Shown here one piece after another: positions 43,648-51,670 of a stretch of DNA of 64,000 nt. This DNA comes from Bacillota bacterium (GTDB taxonomy: Bacteria > Bacillota > Clostridia > Acetivibrionales > DTU013). Position 1 is the first letter of the stretch. Every line of letters begins with the position of its first letter. The notes under the pieces are model-generated. The model saw only the letters and a program-made list of their open reading frames with translations, was not told the DNA's origin and ran no database searches. The translations under genes and the position numbers were made by a program. Location of the stretch: the NCBI GenBank assembly GCA_023418915.1, contig JAEZYU010000067.1:62001-126000 (forward strand). Reading direction: 5' to 3'.

Positions 43648-43676
43648 GGCTCGCCAATCGGCGGGCTGTTTTTTTT
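43648..43676 (+). terminator. Orphan plus-strand terminator
   Basis: GGCTCGCC-AAT-CGGCGGGCT pairs over 8 bp (two G-U) and is followed by GTTTTTTTTG. No plus-strand gene lies upstream. Confidence 0.7.
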
Positions 43677-43687
43677 GCCTTAACAGT

Positions 43688-43723
43688 ATCTTTTAACGAT
43701 TACAAGGTAAATCGTTAAAAGAT
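43688..43723. repeat. Perfect 14-bp inverted repeat near tRNA-Leu
   Basis: ATCTTTTAACGATT (43688-43701) and AATCGTTAAAAGAT (43710-43723) separated by 8 bases; a further AATCGTTAAAAA occurs at 43742. The stretch 43519-43934 has no gene. Confidence 0.8.
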
Positions 43724-43934
43724 GCACACCCCCAGAGGTCTAATCGTTAAAAATAAGCACTTGGCAGCCACAAGTTCGTGTCAAGTATCCTCCGAAAACG
43801 GCAACTCTAATACACCAACTATTGCTACAAGGCGAAAAGCACAAAGCCCGAAAGCGGCTTAAATCAAGCACTTTTTGACAAACAAAAAACCACCTGCTGA
43901 CAAAATTCCTTTTATCAATAGATGGTATTTGATT

Positions 43935-44019
43935 TGGTGCGGGCGACAGGACTTGAACCTGCACGCCATGCGGCACAAGATCCTAAATCTTGCACGTCTG
44001 CCAATTCCGCCACGCCCGC
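43935..44019 (-). tRNA. tRNA-Leu (anticodon UAG)
   Basis: Acceptor arms GCGGGCG and CGCCCGC pair perfectly, the discriminator is A and CCA is encoded. The anticodon arm CAAGA-TTTAGGA-TCTTG gives UAG. The long variable arm (TGCCGCATGGCGTG) marks a class II tRNA, and the T arm CAGG-TTCAAGT-CCTG is canonical. Confidence 0.97.
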
Positions 44020-44032
44020 ATGTGGTTTGCGT

Positions 44033-44074
44033 CATTTGCCGCAATCTTTTACTGTACATTTGCCGCAATCTTTT
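44033..44074. repeat. 24-bp tandem duplication in the tRNA leader
   Basis: CATTTGCCGCAATCTTTT at 44033-44050 and 44057-44074, between the promoter and the tRNA. Confidence 0.8.
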
Positions 44075-44088
44075 GATGTATAAGTGAA

Positions 44089-44117
44089 ATTATAATGGCT
44101 GCAGGTTTTTGTGTCAA
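44089..44117 (-). promoter_or_regulatory. Consensus promoter of tRNA-Leu
   Basis: Minus strand TTGACA (44117-44112), 17-base spacer, TATAAT (44094-44089), about 70 bases before the tRNA. Confidence 0.85.
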
Positions 44118-44174
44118 GTTGTAATCATTACTTATTGATACATATTGAATTCTTTGATACACATTGAACTCTTT

Positions 44175-47100
44175 TTAGCCGGCATTATCGGCCATATGCT
44201 CAGATTTGCCAGAATCTTTCTTCTGCAGAAGCTCATGTATGTCGTCAACAGGGACAGGCCGGCAAATGTAAAAGCCCTGGATCTCGTCGCAGCCATGCTG
44301 CCTCAGGAATTCCAGCTGCGATTCCTGCTCAACTCCTTCCGCCACCACCTTCATCCCCAGTGTATGGGAAAGATGTATCATGCCATTTACTATTGCCCTG
44401 TCCTTTTCGCTTCTGAATAAATTACTTATAAAGCTCATGTCAATTTTTATACGATTTGCAGGCATATGATTGAGTCTGCTCAATGAAGAATACTCGGTAC
44501 CAAAGTCATCTATTGATATTCCCACCCCAACTTCCTTCAGTTCTAAAAGCACGTCAATAAAGTCTTTAGATTCCTTCCCGGCGGTGCCTTCTGTTATTTC
44601 CAATTCAAGGTGCTCTGGTTCCAGACCTGTCTCTTTTAATAGGCTTTTTATGATCTCTACGAATCTGGGATTACGAAGCTGAAGTATAGATACATTTACT
44701 GCAATACGCATATTATGAAACCCCATATCCAGCCACTGTTTCATTTGGCTGCAGGCTGTTTTCAAAACCCATTCGCCAATTGCTCCTATCAGCCCGTTCT
44801 GCTCGGCCAGCGGAATGAATACCCCCGGATATATCATCCCGTACTCTTGCTGATTCCAGCGGATCAATGCCTCTACGCTGAGGATTTCGCCTGTCTTAGC
44901 TGATACCATTGGCTGATAATGCAATATCAGCTCACCATTATCTATTGCACGATATAGCCTGTTGGAAAGCTCATGTTTTAGCATGACTTCCTTCTTCATG
45001 TCCCCAGTGCAAAGGCAAAACTGGCTCTTCCCCTTGGATTTGGCCTGGTACATGGCAATATCCGCATTTCTTATCAATGTATCAGCATCCTCACCGTCAT
45101 AAGGATAGACAGCGATACCGGCACTTGCGGATATATAGATTTCCTGACCCCTCACAGTAAATGGAGCTTTGAAGACATTCATAATCTTATCCGCTATTTT
45201 ACAGATATCATCTGTATTATTAATATTATTGACCATTATCAGGAATTCATCTCCTCCGAAACGAGAAACAGAATCAGATTTGCGCAGGGTGCAGGACAAT
45301 TTCTGTGACACCATGAAAATCAGGTCATCTCCACCCTCGTGGCCAATTGTATCATTTACATATTTAAAGGCATCCAGATCGACAAAAATTACAGCCATTA
45401 TACTGCTTGTCCGTTTTGCAAGCAGAACAGCCTGATTTAGACGTTCTCTAAACAGTGTACGGTTAGGAAGCTTAGTCAAAACATCATAATATGCCATAAA
45501 GTTTATCTGCTTCTCCTGGCGAATTCTCTCTATTGTCTCAGCAATAATATTTGTTATGATCATTAGATTGTTTTTATCAATAGCGTTCCAAGCTCTTTTT
45601 TCAGTAAACGATTGCAGCGCCAGATACCCATATACATTATTATTGTTTTCTATCGGCAGGATAAGCAGTGATTTGACCTGCCCGCCTGCAATCTCCTCTA
45701 CCTCCTCATGCACCTGTGGCGGCAAATCATCCGTATCAAAAATCTCCATGGTATTTGAAGCTGTAAAAGCACTCACTAAATATGGAAATTCGCTAATTCT
45801 AATTGCCTTACAATTATTTCCTATTGAGTTTTGTCCATTTGTCCATGAATACGAGCAATCAATTACATCCCTTTCATTGTTAAATAGGAAAATGTAAACA
45901 CTATCTATCTTCAAAAACTCATTGATTTTACATAACGCATTATTAGTAACATCTTCAAAATCGCTTTCACAGGTACTTACATAATACTTGGAAATATCGG
46001 CAACAAGCTTTTGGAAGCTTATTTGGTATGCATTTTCACGCAGTTTTGACCTGAATACATTCATAACGAATAATGTTATCCATATTGCAGTTGCACTGAT
46101 ACTTAATCTGCCTACATGGTCGACTGCATCGATTGTCAGCTTTATACTTGGCATTAGGAGAAAAACCACCAGCTGAGTCAGTATAATTGATGACGCCACG
46201 GCAATTTGTATGATCCTGCTGACCATCGCTATCGAAATAATCAGAAATATCAAAGCAACAGCCCATATCGTTACCCCGGCAAATCCAATAAAGCTCAGCG
46301 TCAGAATAGGTATCAGCACAAAAAAGGCCGCTGCATAAAGAAAATCTTTGACCCTCATGCTTTTATTTATTTTTTCGATAGTCTCAAAAGTAATTCCGGC
46401 AAATATTAAGAACGCACTGAACAAGAGGGTTGTTACTATGTCTTTGTCCTCAAACATGAAATACATAGTGATTACATTTAGTATACTGGCAGCAAAAAGA
46501 GAGGTCGCAAGGTAATGGATTATTTTCAACCGGATCTGTTCACCAAACAGAAGTGAATCGGCGACATTTCTTTTAATATCAAACAAGCCGTACTTCAGCA
46601 TGGCAAAACTGATCGACAGGACAGGTAATATCATGATAATCGGTGCAATCTGGGGTATTCTGATGGAGAATACATTATTTACAAAGCTCTCAAAAAACGC
46701 CCCTAAAGCAAGAGTAATGATGAACGATTTAAAGATAATAATTGATTGTTTTCTAATATTTTTACTGTTTGCTGATTTTCCCCATCTCCATACTAAAAAC
46801 AATCCTGTGGCAGAATAGCCTATGTAGTATAGAATGAAGAACCAGTCCCATAAATTTTTTATAGAAATATTCACCCAGCCAAATACCGTATGCACAAGGT
46901 TAAACTGGTTCGGATTGATGCCCGGGAAATAGGTGAATACTAAAATGCACACAGATGACGGCATGTATAGTAATACGAATTTCCACCACCTATTTATTAA
47001 CGCACCTCTTCCGGTCAATAAAAACACAAAGTGAAGAAAAATACAGTAAAACACTCCCCATCCCAGAGCTGAAAATCTTCTCCAAAAAAGGCACACCGAT

Positions 47101-47288
47101 ATTTCCGGTGCAGATATGGCCATTGCGAAGCCAAATGACCATATGAACAAAGAGATCGACAATGCGAAAAAAATCCGATTTGTAAACGATTTGGGATTTG
47201 AGTAAAGAGTGTAGATACCTAAAAAGAAACTTATCATACAAATAAAGCTGAAGATGATTGAGAAAATCATGGGTATGCTTAACATCAT
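44175..47288 (-). CDS. Membrane GAF-GGDEF-EAL c-di-GMP protein
   Basis: 1037 residues. An N-terminal seven-helix region like that of HisKA_7TM sensors (1-225), then a second group of helices (about 255-410), a GAF domain (about 420-590), GGDEF (RFGGDEFLIM, about 677) and EAL (VEALIRW, about 804; later TEYSSLSRL). GGDEF and EAL motifs are both intact, so it could make or degrade c-di-GMP. The ATG at 47288 follows GGGGAG; a TTG seven codons earlier precedes that site. Single gene, signal unknown. Confidence 0.92.
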   Translation of the reverse strand: MMLSIPMIFSIIFSFICMISFFLGIYTLYSNPKSFTNRIFFALSISLFIWSFGFAMAISAPEISVCLFWRRFSALGWGVFYCIFLHFVFLLTGRGALINRWWKFVLLYMPSSVCILVFTYFPGINPNQFNLVHTVFGWVNISIKNLWDWFFILYYIGYSATGLFLVWRWGKSANSKNIRKQSIIIFKSFIITLALGAFFESFVNNVFSIRIPQIAPIIMILPVLSISFAMLKYGLFDIKRNVADSLLFGEQIRLKIIHYLATSLFAASILNVITMYFMFEDKDIVTTLLFSAFLIFAGITFETIEKINKSMRVKDFLYAAAFFVLIPILTLSFIGFAGVTIWAVALIFLIISIAMVSRIIQIAVASSIILTQLVVFLLMPSIKLTIDAVDHVGRLSISATAIWITLFVMNVFRSKLRENAYQISFQKLVADISKYYVSTCESDFEDVTNNALCKINEFLKIDSVYIFLFNNERDVIDCSYSWTNGQNSIGNNCKAIRISEFPYLVSAFTASNTMEIFDTDDLPPQVHEEVEEIAGGQVKSLLILPIENNNNVYGYLALQSFTEKRAWNAIDKNNLMIITNIIAETIERIRQEKQINFMAYYDVLTKLPNRTLFRERLNQAVLLAKRTSSIMAVIFVDLDAFKYVNDTIGHEGGDDLIFMVSQKLSCTLRKSDSVSRFGGDEFLIMVNNINNTDDICKIADKIMNVFKAPFTVRGQEIYISASAGIAVYPYDGEDADTLIRNADIAMYQAKSKGKSQFCLCTGDMKKEVMLKHELSNRLYRAIDNGELILHYQPMVSAKTGEILSVEALIRWNQQEYGMIYPGVFIPLAEQNGLIGAIGEWVLKTACSQMKQWLDMGFHNMRIAVNVSILQLRNPRFVEIIKSLLKETGLEPEHLELEITEGTAGKESKDFIDVLLELKEVGVGISIDDFGTEYSSLSRLNHMPANRIKIDMSFISNLFRSEKDRAIVNGMIHLSHTLGMKVVAEGVEQESQLEFLRQHGCDEIQGFYICRPVPVDDIHELLQKKDSGKSEHMADNAG

Positions 47289-47341
47289 AAACACTCCCCT
47301 CAAAATCAATTCTTATTTACTATATCGTAAAATATGTAATA

Positions 47342-48157
47342 TTAAGTAATACCTCCCGTGCCATCCTTCACTGCCAGTATGAAATCTTCGATCGTTGAAA
47401 GCTCATGATCAAACACCATACCTCCGCCGGGCAGCATGTCTGCGAAGTGGGAATCAGAGCCGCCGGTCTGATACAGCAGGTACTTATTTGCCAGTTCAAG
47501 TGCCCTCTCATCAAACCTTGGATCAGTGTGGCTTGCGTTTCTGACCTCGATTGCGTCCACAAATTCAGGAAAAACACGGATTTCCCTGATATACCATGCT
47601 TCCCGGTATGGGTGCGCCTGCGAAACGAATCCCCCGTTTTCCCGAACGACCTTCAGATATTTCTCGATCGGCCAGGACAGCATATCAGGGTTAGACAACA
47701 GAAAATCCTTGCCCAGCCCGTACGTCAGGAACTCAGGTCCATTGTCTGCATACTCCCAGCCGAAGAATACATGAAAATCCAGTTTTTTCGCTTCCTGCAG
47801 TGCGTTCTCATAGCCCCGGCAAAACAACTCCACCCGTTCTGACCATGGGAGATGAGCAGGTATGGCCGAATTGCCGTTGAAAAAGTGATCGGTCACTATG
47901 ATGCCCGAATAGCCTGCACGGTAGTGTGCCCGGACCATTTCGGCTCCGGTACTGCCGGCACAAGCGCTTGCCTCCTTTGTATGAAGGTGGGTTTCATATT
48001 TGTATTTTTTAGGGGCATTTAGTATCCTGTCCAAGGAAAACTCCGTCAGAAGACCTTCTGATGTTATTGCTTCCTGAACCAGAAAGCCAGAGAGCTGAGT
48101 TCTGTCATCATTTTTTGCCGGTGCTTCGTTAATGCCGTTACAGCAATGATTAACCAT
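47342..48157 (-). CDS. PHP-domain phosphoesterase
   Basis: 271 residues of the histidinol-phosphatase/DNA polymerase PHP family. Metal motifs: HLHT (about 57), TDHFF (about 88), WEYA (about 132), QAHPYREA (about 175) and SDSH (about 230). Probably a cytoplasmic trinucleotide or sugar-phosphate phosphatase; substrate unknown. Its start overlaps the ArsR-type gene by 8 bases, so the two are co-transcribed and perhaps metal-responsive. Confidence 0.85.
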   Translation of the reverse strand: MVNHCCNGINEAPAKNDDRTQLSGFLVQEAITSEGLLTEFSLDRILNAPKKYKYETHLHTKEASACAGSTGAEMVRAHYRAGYSGIIVTDHFFNGNSAIPAHLPWSERVELFCRGYENALQEAKKLDFHVFFGWEYADNGPEFLTYGLGKDFLLSNPDMLSWPIEKYLKVVRENGGFVSQAHPYREAWYIREIRVFPEFVDAIEVRNASHTDPRFDERALELANKYLLYQTGGSDSHFADMLPGGGMVFDHELSTIEDFILAVKDGTGGIT

Positions 48158-48512
48158 GCTTTACATGCTCCATACCCTGGTTGAAAAGCTGCAGTATATG
48201 ATCGTCATCCAGTGAGTAATATACAGACTTGCCTTCCTTCCTGTATTTGACCAGCTTCATATTTCTCATTAGCCTAAGTTGGTGGGAAACTGCCGACTGT
48301 GTCATATTTATCGTTTCTGCTATATCACATACACACATTTCACAGCAGGACAGAGCAAAGATTATCTTTAACCTGGTCTGATCGCCAAGTACTTTGAAAA
48401 CCTCAGACAACAACATCGCATCCTCGTCCTCGATCATGCATGCTCTGACCCTATTTATGCGTTCCGGATCAATTTTCAATTCTTCGCAGCTATCGCACAT
48501 ATCATCCTTCAT
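48150..48512 (-). CDS. ArsR/CadC-type metal-sensing repressor
   Basis: 120 residues. Winged helix with CCEMCVCDIAETINMTQSAV, close to the CVCDIA metal site of CadC/CmtR repressors, followed by HQLRLMRNMKLV. Extra N-terminal cysteines (CDSCEE) could complete a Cd/Pb/Zn site. No transporter is adjacent; the partner is the PHP protein. The 158-base gap to the divergent phosphoesterase gene should hold both promoters. Confidence 0.87.
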   Translation of the reverse strand: MKDDMCDSCEELKIDPERINRVRACMIEDEDAMLLSEVFKVLGDQTRLKIIFALSCCEMCVCDIAETINMTQSAVSHQLRLMRNMKLVKYRKEGKSVYYSLDDDHILQLFNQGMEHVKHG

Positions 48513-48670
48513 AAAATTTCCTCTATTGAATAAAATGCTGTCCGCAACCTAATAATTTAATTATATTTTTAGAAGCAACAATAGTCAAATAAATGCATTT
48601 GAAATATATATTGCTGTAGCCGCCGGCAATTGGTATATTTATTTATATATGAATTACAGGAGAAGGCATC

Positions 48671-49471
48671 ATGGTTTTAGTCTATATCATATTAGTAATA
48701 ACTGCATTTTATACATATATGGTTTTTGAAACCACATGGCTGCAGGTGGAGAGACTCGATTTTTCCAAGAAAGGGACAGGCCTTCGCATCATGCATCTAA
48801 CGGATCTGCATGTCTATATGACAAGGATTTCTGCAGACCGTATCAGGAAGGAAATAAAGGCAGAAAACCCTGATGTTATTCTCATTACAGGTGATTACAT
48901 AAACAAGCCCGTCCATGCTTCAGAGTTTCTCCGGTATCTGCGTACCTTCTGCAAGGGTTACCGTACCATAATGTGTCTCGGCAACCATGATTATAAAGCG
49001 TTCGGGTCAAACAAGACCGGTCTTCAGAACTTCATACGTGAAATTGAGGCTCTTAATGTGGAAGTGTTGATAAATGAGACTGTGATCGTGGAGAAGAATG
49101 GGAAAAAGTATAATATAATCGGGATCGATGACCTGCGAAGGGGCAGCCCCGATATGGAAAAAGCCTTAGAAGGCTGCATTCCAGGCGCTCCCAAAATTTC
49201 GATCACACACAACCCCGATCTGGTACTGAGCATCCCGGGGAAAATAGTAGATTATATGTTCACTGGTCATTTCCATGGAGGCCAGATTTGGATGCCGTGC
49301 AATTTAGAATTTTTCCTGCTGCGTGATGACCAGCTTTGCCGGATGGGCATCAAAAGAGGTCTCAAGCGTGTCAATGATATAAAGGTGTACCTGAACAGAG
49401 GCCTGGGCAATGGCGTTGTCCCGCTGCGTTTCATGTCCCGCCCTGAAATACTGATCTGCACGATACCATAG
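48671..49471 (+). CDS. Membrane-anchored metallophosphoesterase
   Basis: 266 residues. One N-terminal helix (VLVYIILVITAFYTYMVF), then calcineurin-like motifs: HLTDLH (about 43), GDYI (about 75), GNHD (about 103), ITHNPD (about 178) and GHFHGGQ (about 200). YkoQ/YpbG-like enzyme, substrate unknown. AGGAG lies 7 bases before the ATG. Convergent with pgi across a shared terminator repeat. Confidence 0.88.
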   Translation: MVLVYIILVITAFYTYMVFETTWLQVERLDFSKKGTGLRIMHLTDLHVYMTRISADRIRKEIKAENPDVILITGDYINKPVHASEFLRYLRTFCKGYRTIMCLGNHDYKAFGSNKTGLQNFIREIEALNVEVLINETVIVEKNGKKYNIIGIDDLRRGSPDMEKALEGCIPGAPKISITHNPDLVLSIPGKIVDYMFTGHFHGGQIWMPCNLEFFLLRDDQLCRMGIKRGLKRVNDIKVYLNRGLGNGVVPLRFMSRPEILICTIP

Positions 49472-49474
49472 TGA

Positions 49475-49560
49475 AGCAGGGGGAAGCAGGGGGACGGTTC
49501 TGCTGCTTCACCCCTGCTTCAAAGAAAGCAGGAGAACCGTCCCCCTGCTTCCCCCTGCTT
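49475..49560. terminator. Long inverted repeat acting as bidirectional terminator
   Basis: Arms AAGCAGGGGGAAGCAGGGGG ACGGTTCT and their near-perfect complement (AGAACCGTCCCCCTGCTT...) frame a short centre. The GGGGACGGTTCT core is a repeat type met between genes in many Firmicutes. It lies between two convergent genes and touches the pgi stop codon. Confidence 0.7.
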
Positions 49561-50911
49561 ATTTTTTCAGCCGCAGCTCAAGCTTTGCCTTCTCATCTTC
49601 ATAGCCCGGCTTACCCAGCAGTGCGAACATATTCTTCTTATAGGCCTCCACACCCGGCTGGTCAAAGGGGTTCACGCCCATCAGATAGCCGCTGATGCCG
49701 CAGGCCTTTTCAAAGAAATAAACTATATTTCCAAACCAGTAACTGTTCATCTCAGGTATGTTTACTATGAGATTGGGCACTCCTCCGTCTGTGTGGGCAA
49801 GGATGGTACCCTGCATTGCCTTCTTGTTGACGTAGTCGATATCCTTTCCTGTGAGGAAGTTCAATCCATCTATGTTATCCTTGTCTTCCTTAATTACTAT
49901 ATTCTTCTTCGCTTTCTCGACATTCAAAACAGTTTCAAAAATGTTGCGCAGCCCATCCTGTATATACTGTCCCATGGAATGCAGGTCGGTGGTGAAGTCA
50001 ACGCCAGCCGGGAATATGCCCTTCTGATCCTTGCCTTCGCTTTCGCCATAAAGCTGCTTCCACCACTCGGTGAAATAATGCATCGATGGTTCGTAGTTTA
50101 CCATTATTTCTGTGGTCTTTCCCTTCCTGTACAGCGTATTCCTTACGGCCGCATACTGATAGCATTCATTTGCCGCAGCATCTGCATTATTGTAAAGGTC
50201 TGAGGCATCCTCCGCGCCCTTCATCATCTCATCGATATCTATTCCTGCCACAGCTATCGGAAGAAGTCCAACCGGCGTCAAAACCGAGTATCTACCGCCT
50301 ACATCATCCGGTATCACAAAGCTCTCATACTCCTGTTCATCCGCCAGCTTTTTAAGAGCACCCTTTGCCTTGTCGGTGGTGGCATAGATCCTCTTTGCGG
50401 CCTCAGCCTTGCCGTATTTGTTTTCTACATATTCCCGAAATATCCTAAAAGCAAGAGCAGGCTCAGTGGTCGTACCGGATTTGGAAATCACATTGACCGA
50501 AATATCCTTACCTTTAAGCAGTTCAAACAGCTCTGCGATGTAAGTCGAACTTATACTGTTTCCTACAAAATATATTTCAGGAGTTTTTCTTTCTGTCTTA
50601 GGAAGAAGGTTGTAAAATGAATGCGAAAGCGCTTCTATCGCAGCTCTGGCGCCAAGATAGGAGCCTCCGATGCCTATTACAATGAGAGCATCCGAGCTTG
50701 ACCTGATCCTTTCAGCCGCCGCCTTGATCCTGGCAAATTCAGCTTTGTCATAGGCTTTGGGCAAATCTACCCAGCCGGTGAAGTCATTTCCCGCACCAGT
50801 TTTGTTGTGGAGCATATCATGCGCCGCTCGTATAAATGGGGATAAATTTGATATTTCGTTTTCACTGATAAACGATAATGCATTGGAATAGTCCAGACTT
50901 AATTTCTTCAT
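49559..50911 (-). CDS. pgi: Glucose-6-phosphate isomerase
   Basis: Interconverts glucose-6-phosphate and fructose-6-phosphate in glycolysis. 450 residues, the usual length of the Gram-positive type. Visible family segments: VIGIGGSYLGARA (about 77), SKSGTTTEPALAFR (about 143), GGRYSVLTPVGLLP (about 205) and the catalytic region near HSMGQYIQDG (about 310). AGGAGG precedes the ATG. Monocistronic. Confidence 0.97.
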   Translation of the reverse strand: MKKLSLDYSNALSFISENEISNLSPFIRAAHDMLHNKTGAGNDFTGWVDLPKAYDKAEFARIKAAAERIRSSSDALIVIGIGGSYLGARAAIEALSHSFYNLLPKTERKTPEIYFVGNSISSTYIAELFELLKGKDISVNVISKSGTTTEPALAFRIFREYVENKYGKAEAAKRIYATTDKAKGALKKLADEQEYESFVIPDDVGGRYSVLTPVGLLPIAVAGIDIDEMMKGAEDASDLYNNADAAANECYQYAAVRNTLYRKGKTTEIMVNYEPSMHYFTEWWKQLYGESEGKDQKGIFPAGVDFTTDLHSMGQYIQDGLRNIFETVLNVEKAKKNIVIKEDKDNIDGLNFLTGKDIDYVNKKAMQGTILAHTDGGVPNLIVNIPEMNSYWFGNIVYFFEKACGISGYLMGVNPFDQPGVEAYKKNMFALLGKPGYEDEKAKLELRLKK

Positions 50912-51201
50912 ATATGGTGCCTCCTATATGTTAAGATTCATTACTTTCCTATAACATTCTTCCCCTGCAATTTCTCACATATTATAACAAATTGTTAAAT
51001 TTTAAGCAATAATTGCTTCACCGCACAGTAATATACATCCACATATGCGCTAATCCGGCGATGTTCCGCTAAAACTAAAAAGCATCTGAATACTTTATGT
51101 CATGCTATGAATAATCTTACAGCTTAATATTTATCAAATCGCAAAAAATATAATCGGGCAGTAAAATAATAATCGTCATATGACAGAAACGAGGTGATCC
51201 T

Positions 51202-51426
51202 ATGTCAAGCCCGAAAACTCCGTTGGTCCCTAATTCAAGAGAGGCGCTGACCAGATTCAAGATAGAGTGCGCAAAGGAAATAGGTCACGAGCAGTTCGTA
51301 AAGGAGAACAACGACCATTACAAGGGCGACCTTACCGCCGCACAGAACGGCCATGAGGGAGGCCCCATCGGTGGGCAGATGGTCAAGAGGATGATCGAAT
51401 TCGCTGAACAAAATCTGATGAAATAA
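51202..51426 (+). CDS. Alpha/beta-type small acid-soluble spore protein
   Basis: 74 residues. RFKIECAKEIG and IGGQMVKRMIEFAEQNL are the two conserved helices that bind and protect spore DNA. GAGGTGAT precedes the ATG. Should be made in the forespore under sigma-G; I could not identify a clear sigma-G promoter in the 290-base gap 50912-51201, which shows nothing else. Direct evidence that the organism sporulates. Confidence 0.93.
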   Translation: MSSPKTPLVPNSREALTRFKIECAKEIGHEQFVKENNDHYKGDLTAAQNGHEGGPIGGQMVKRMIEFAEQNLMK

Positions 51427-51536
51427 CTCTGTGATCATAGGAGACGGGAGTATGGTTCGATTTTCTAATACAGCGTTCTTTGCTGAACCTCCCGCCCCTT
51501 ACATAAGAAACCTTGAGCATAGGCCTTTCACAGGGA

Positions 51537-51625
51537 TATGCGCAGACCCTTCATGGAATGGGCACAAGCCTTTACGATACATGCGCAGACCCTTCATGGG
51601 ACAGGCATAAGCCTTACATGGGGAC
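51537..51625. repeat. 44-bp tandem duplication
   Basis: ATGCGCAGACCCTTCATGG occurs at about 51538 and 51582 with a shared tail (GGCACAAGCCTTTAC / GGCATAAGCCTTAC). It fills much of the 245-base gap between ssp and pheT, where no gene is seen. Confidence 0.8.
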
Positions 51626-51670
51626 AGACACAGGCGTTCGCCCATGTCACGCTCCCCAATCTCAGTAAAA

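Noticed and set aside
43935..44019. Second tRNA or att duplicate near tRNA-Leu
   Set aside because: No repeat of the tRNA 3' end was found in the window.
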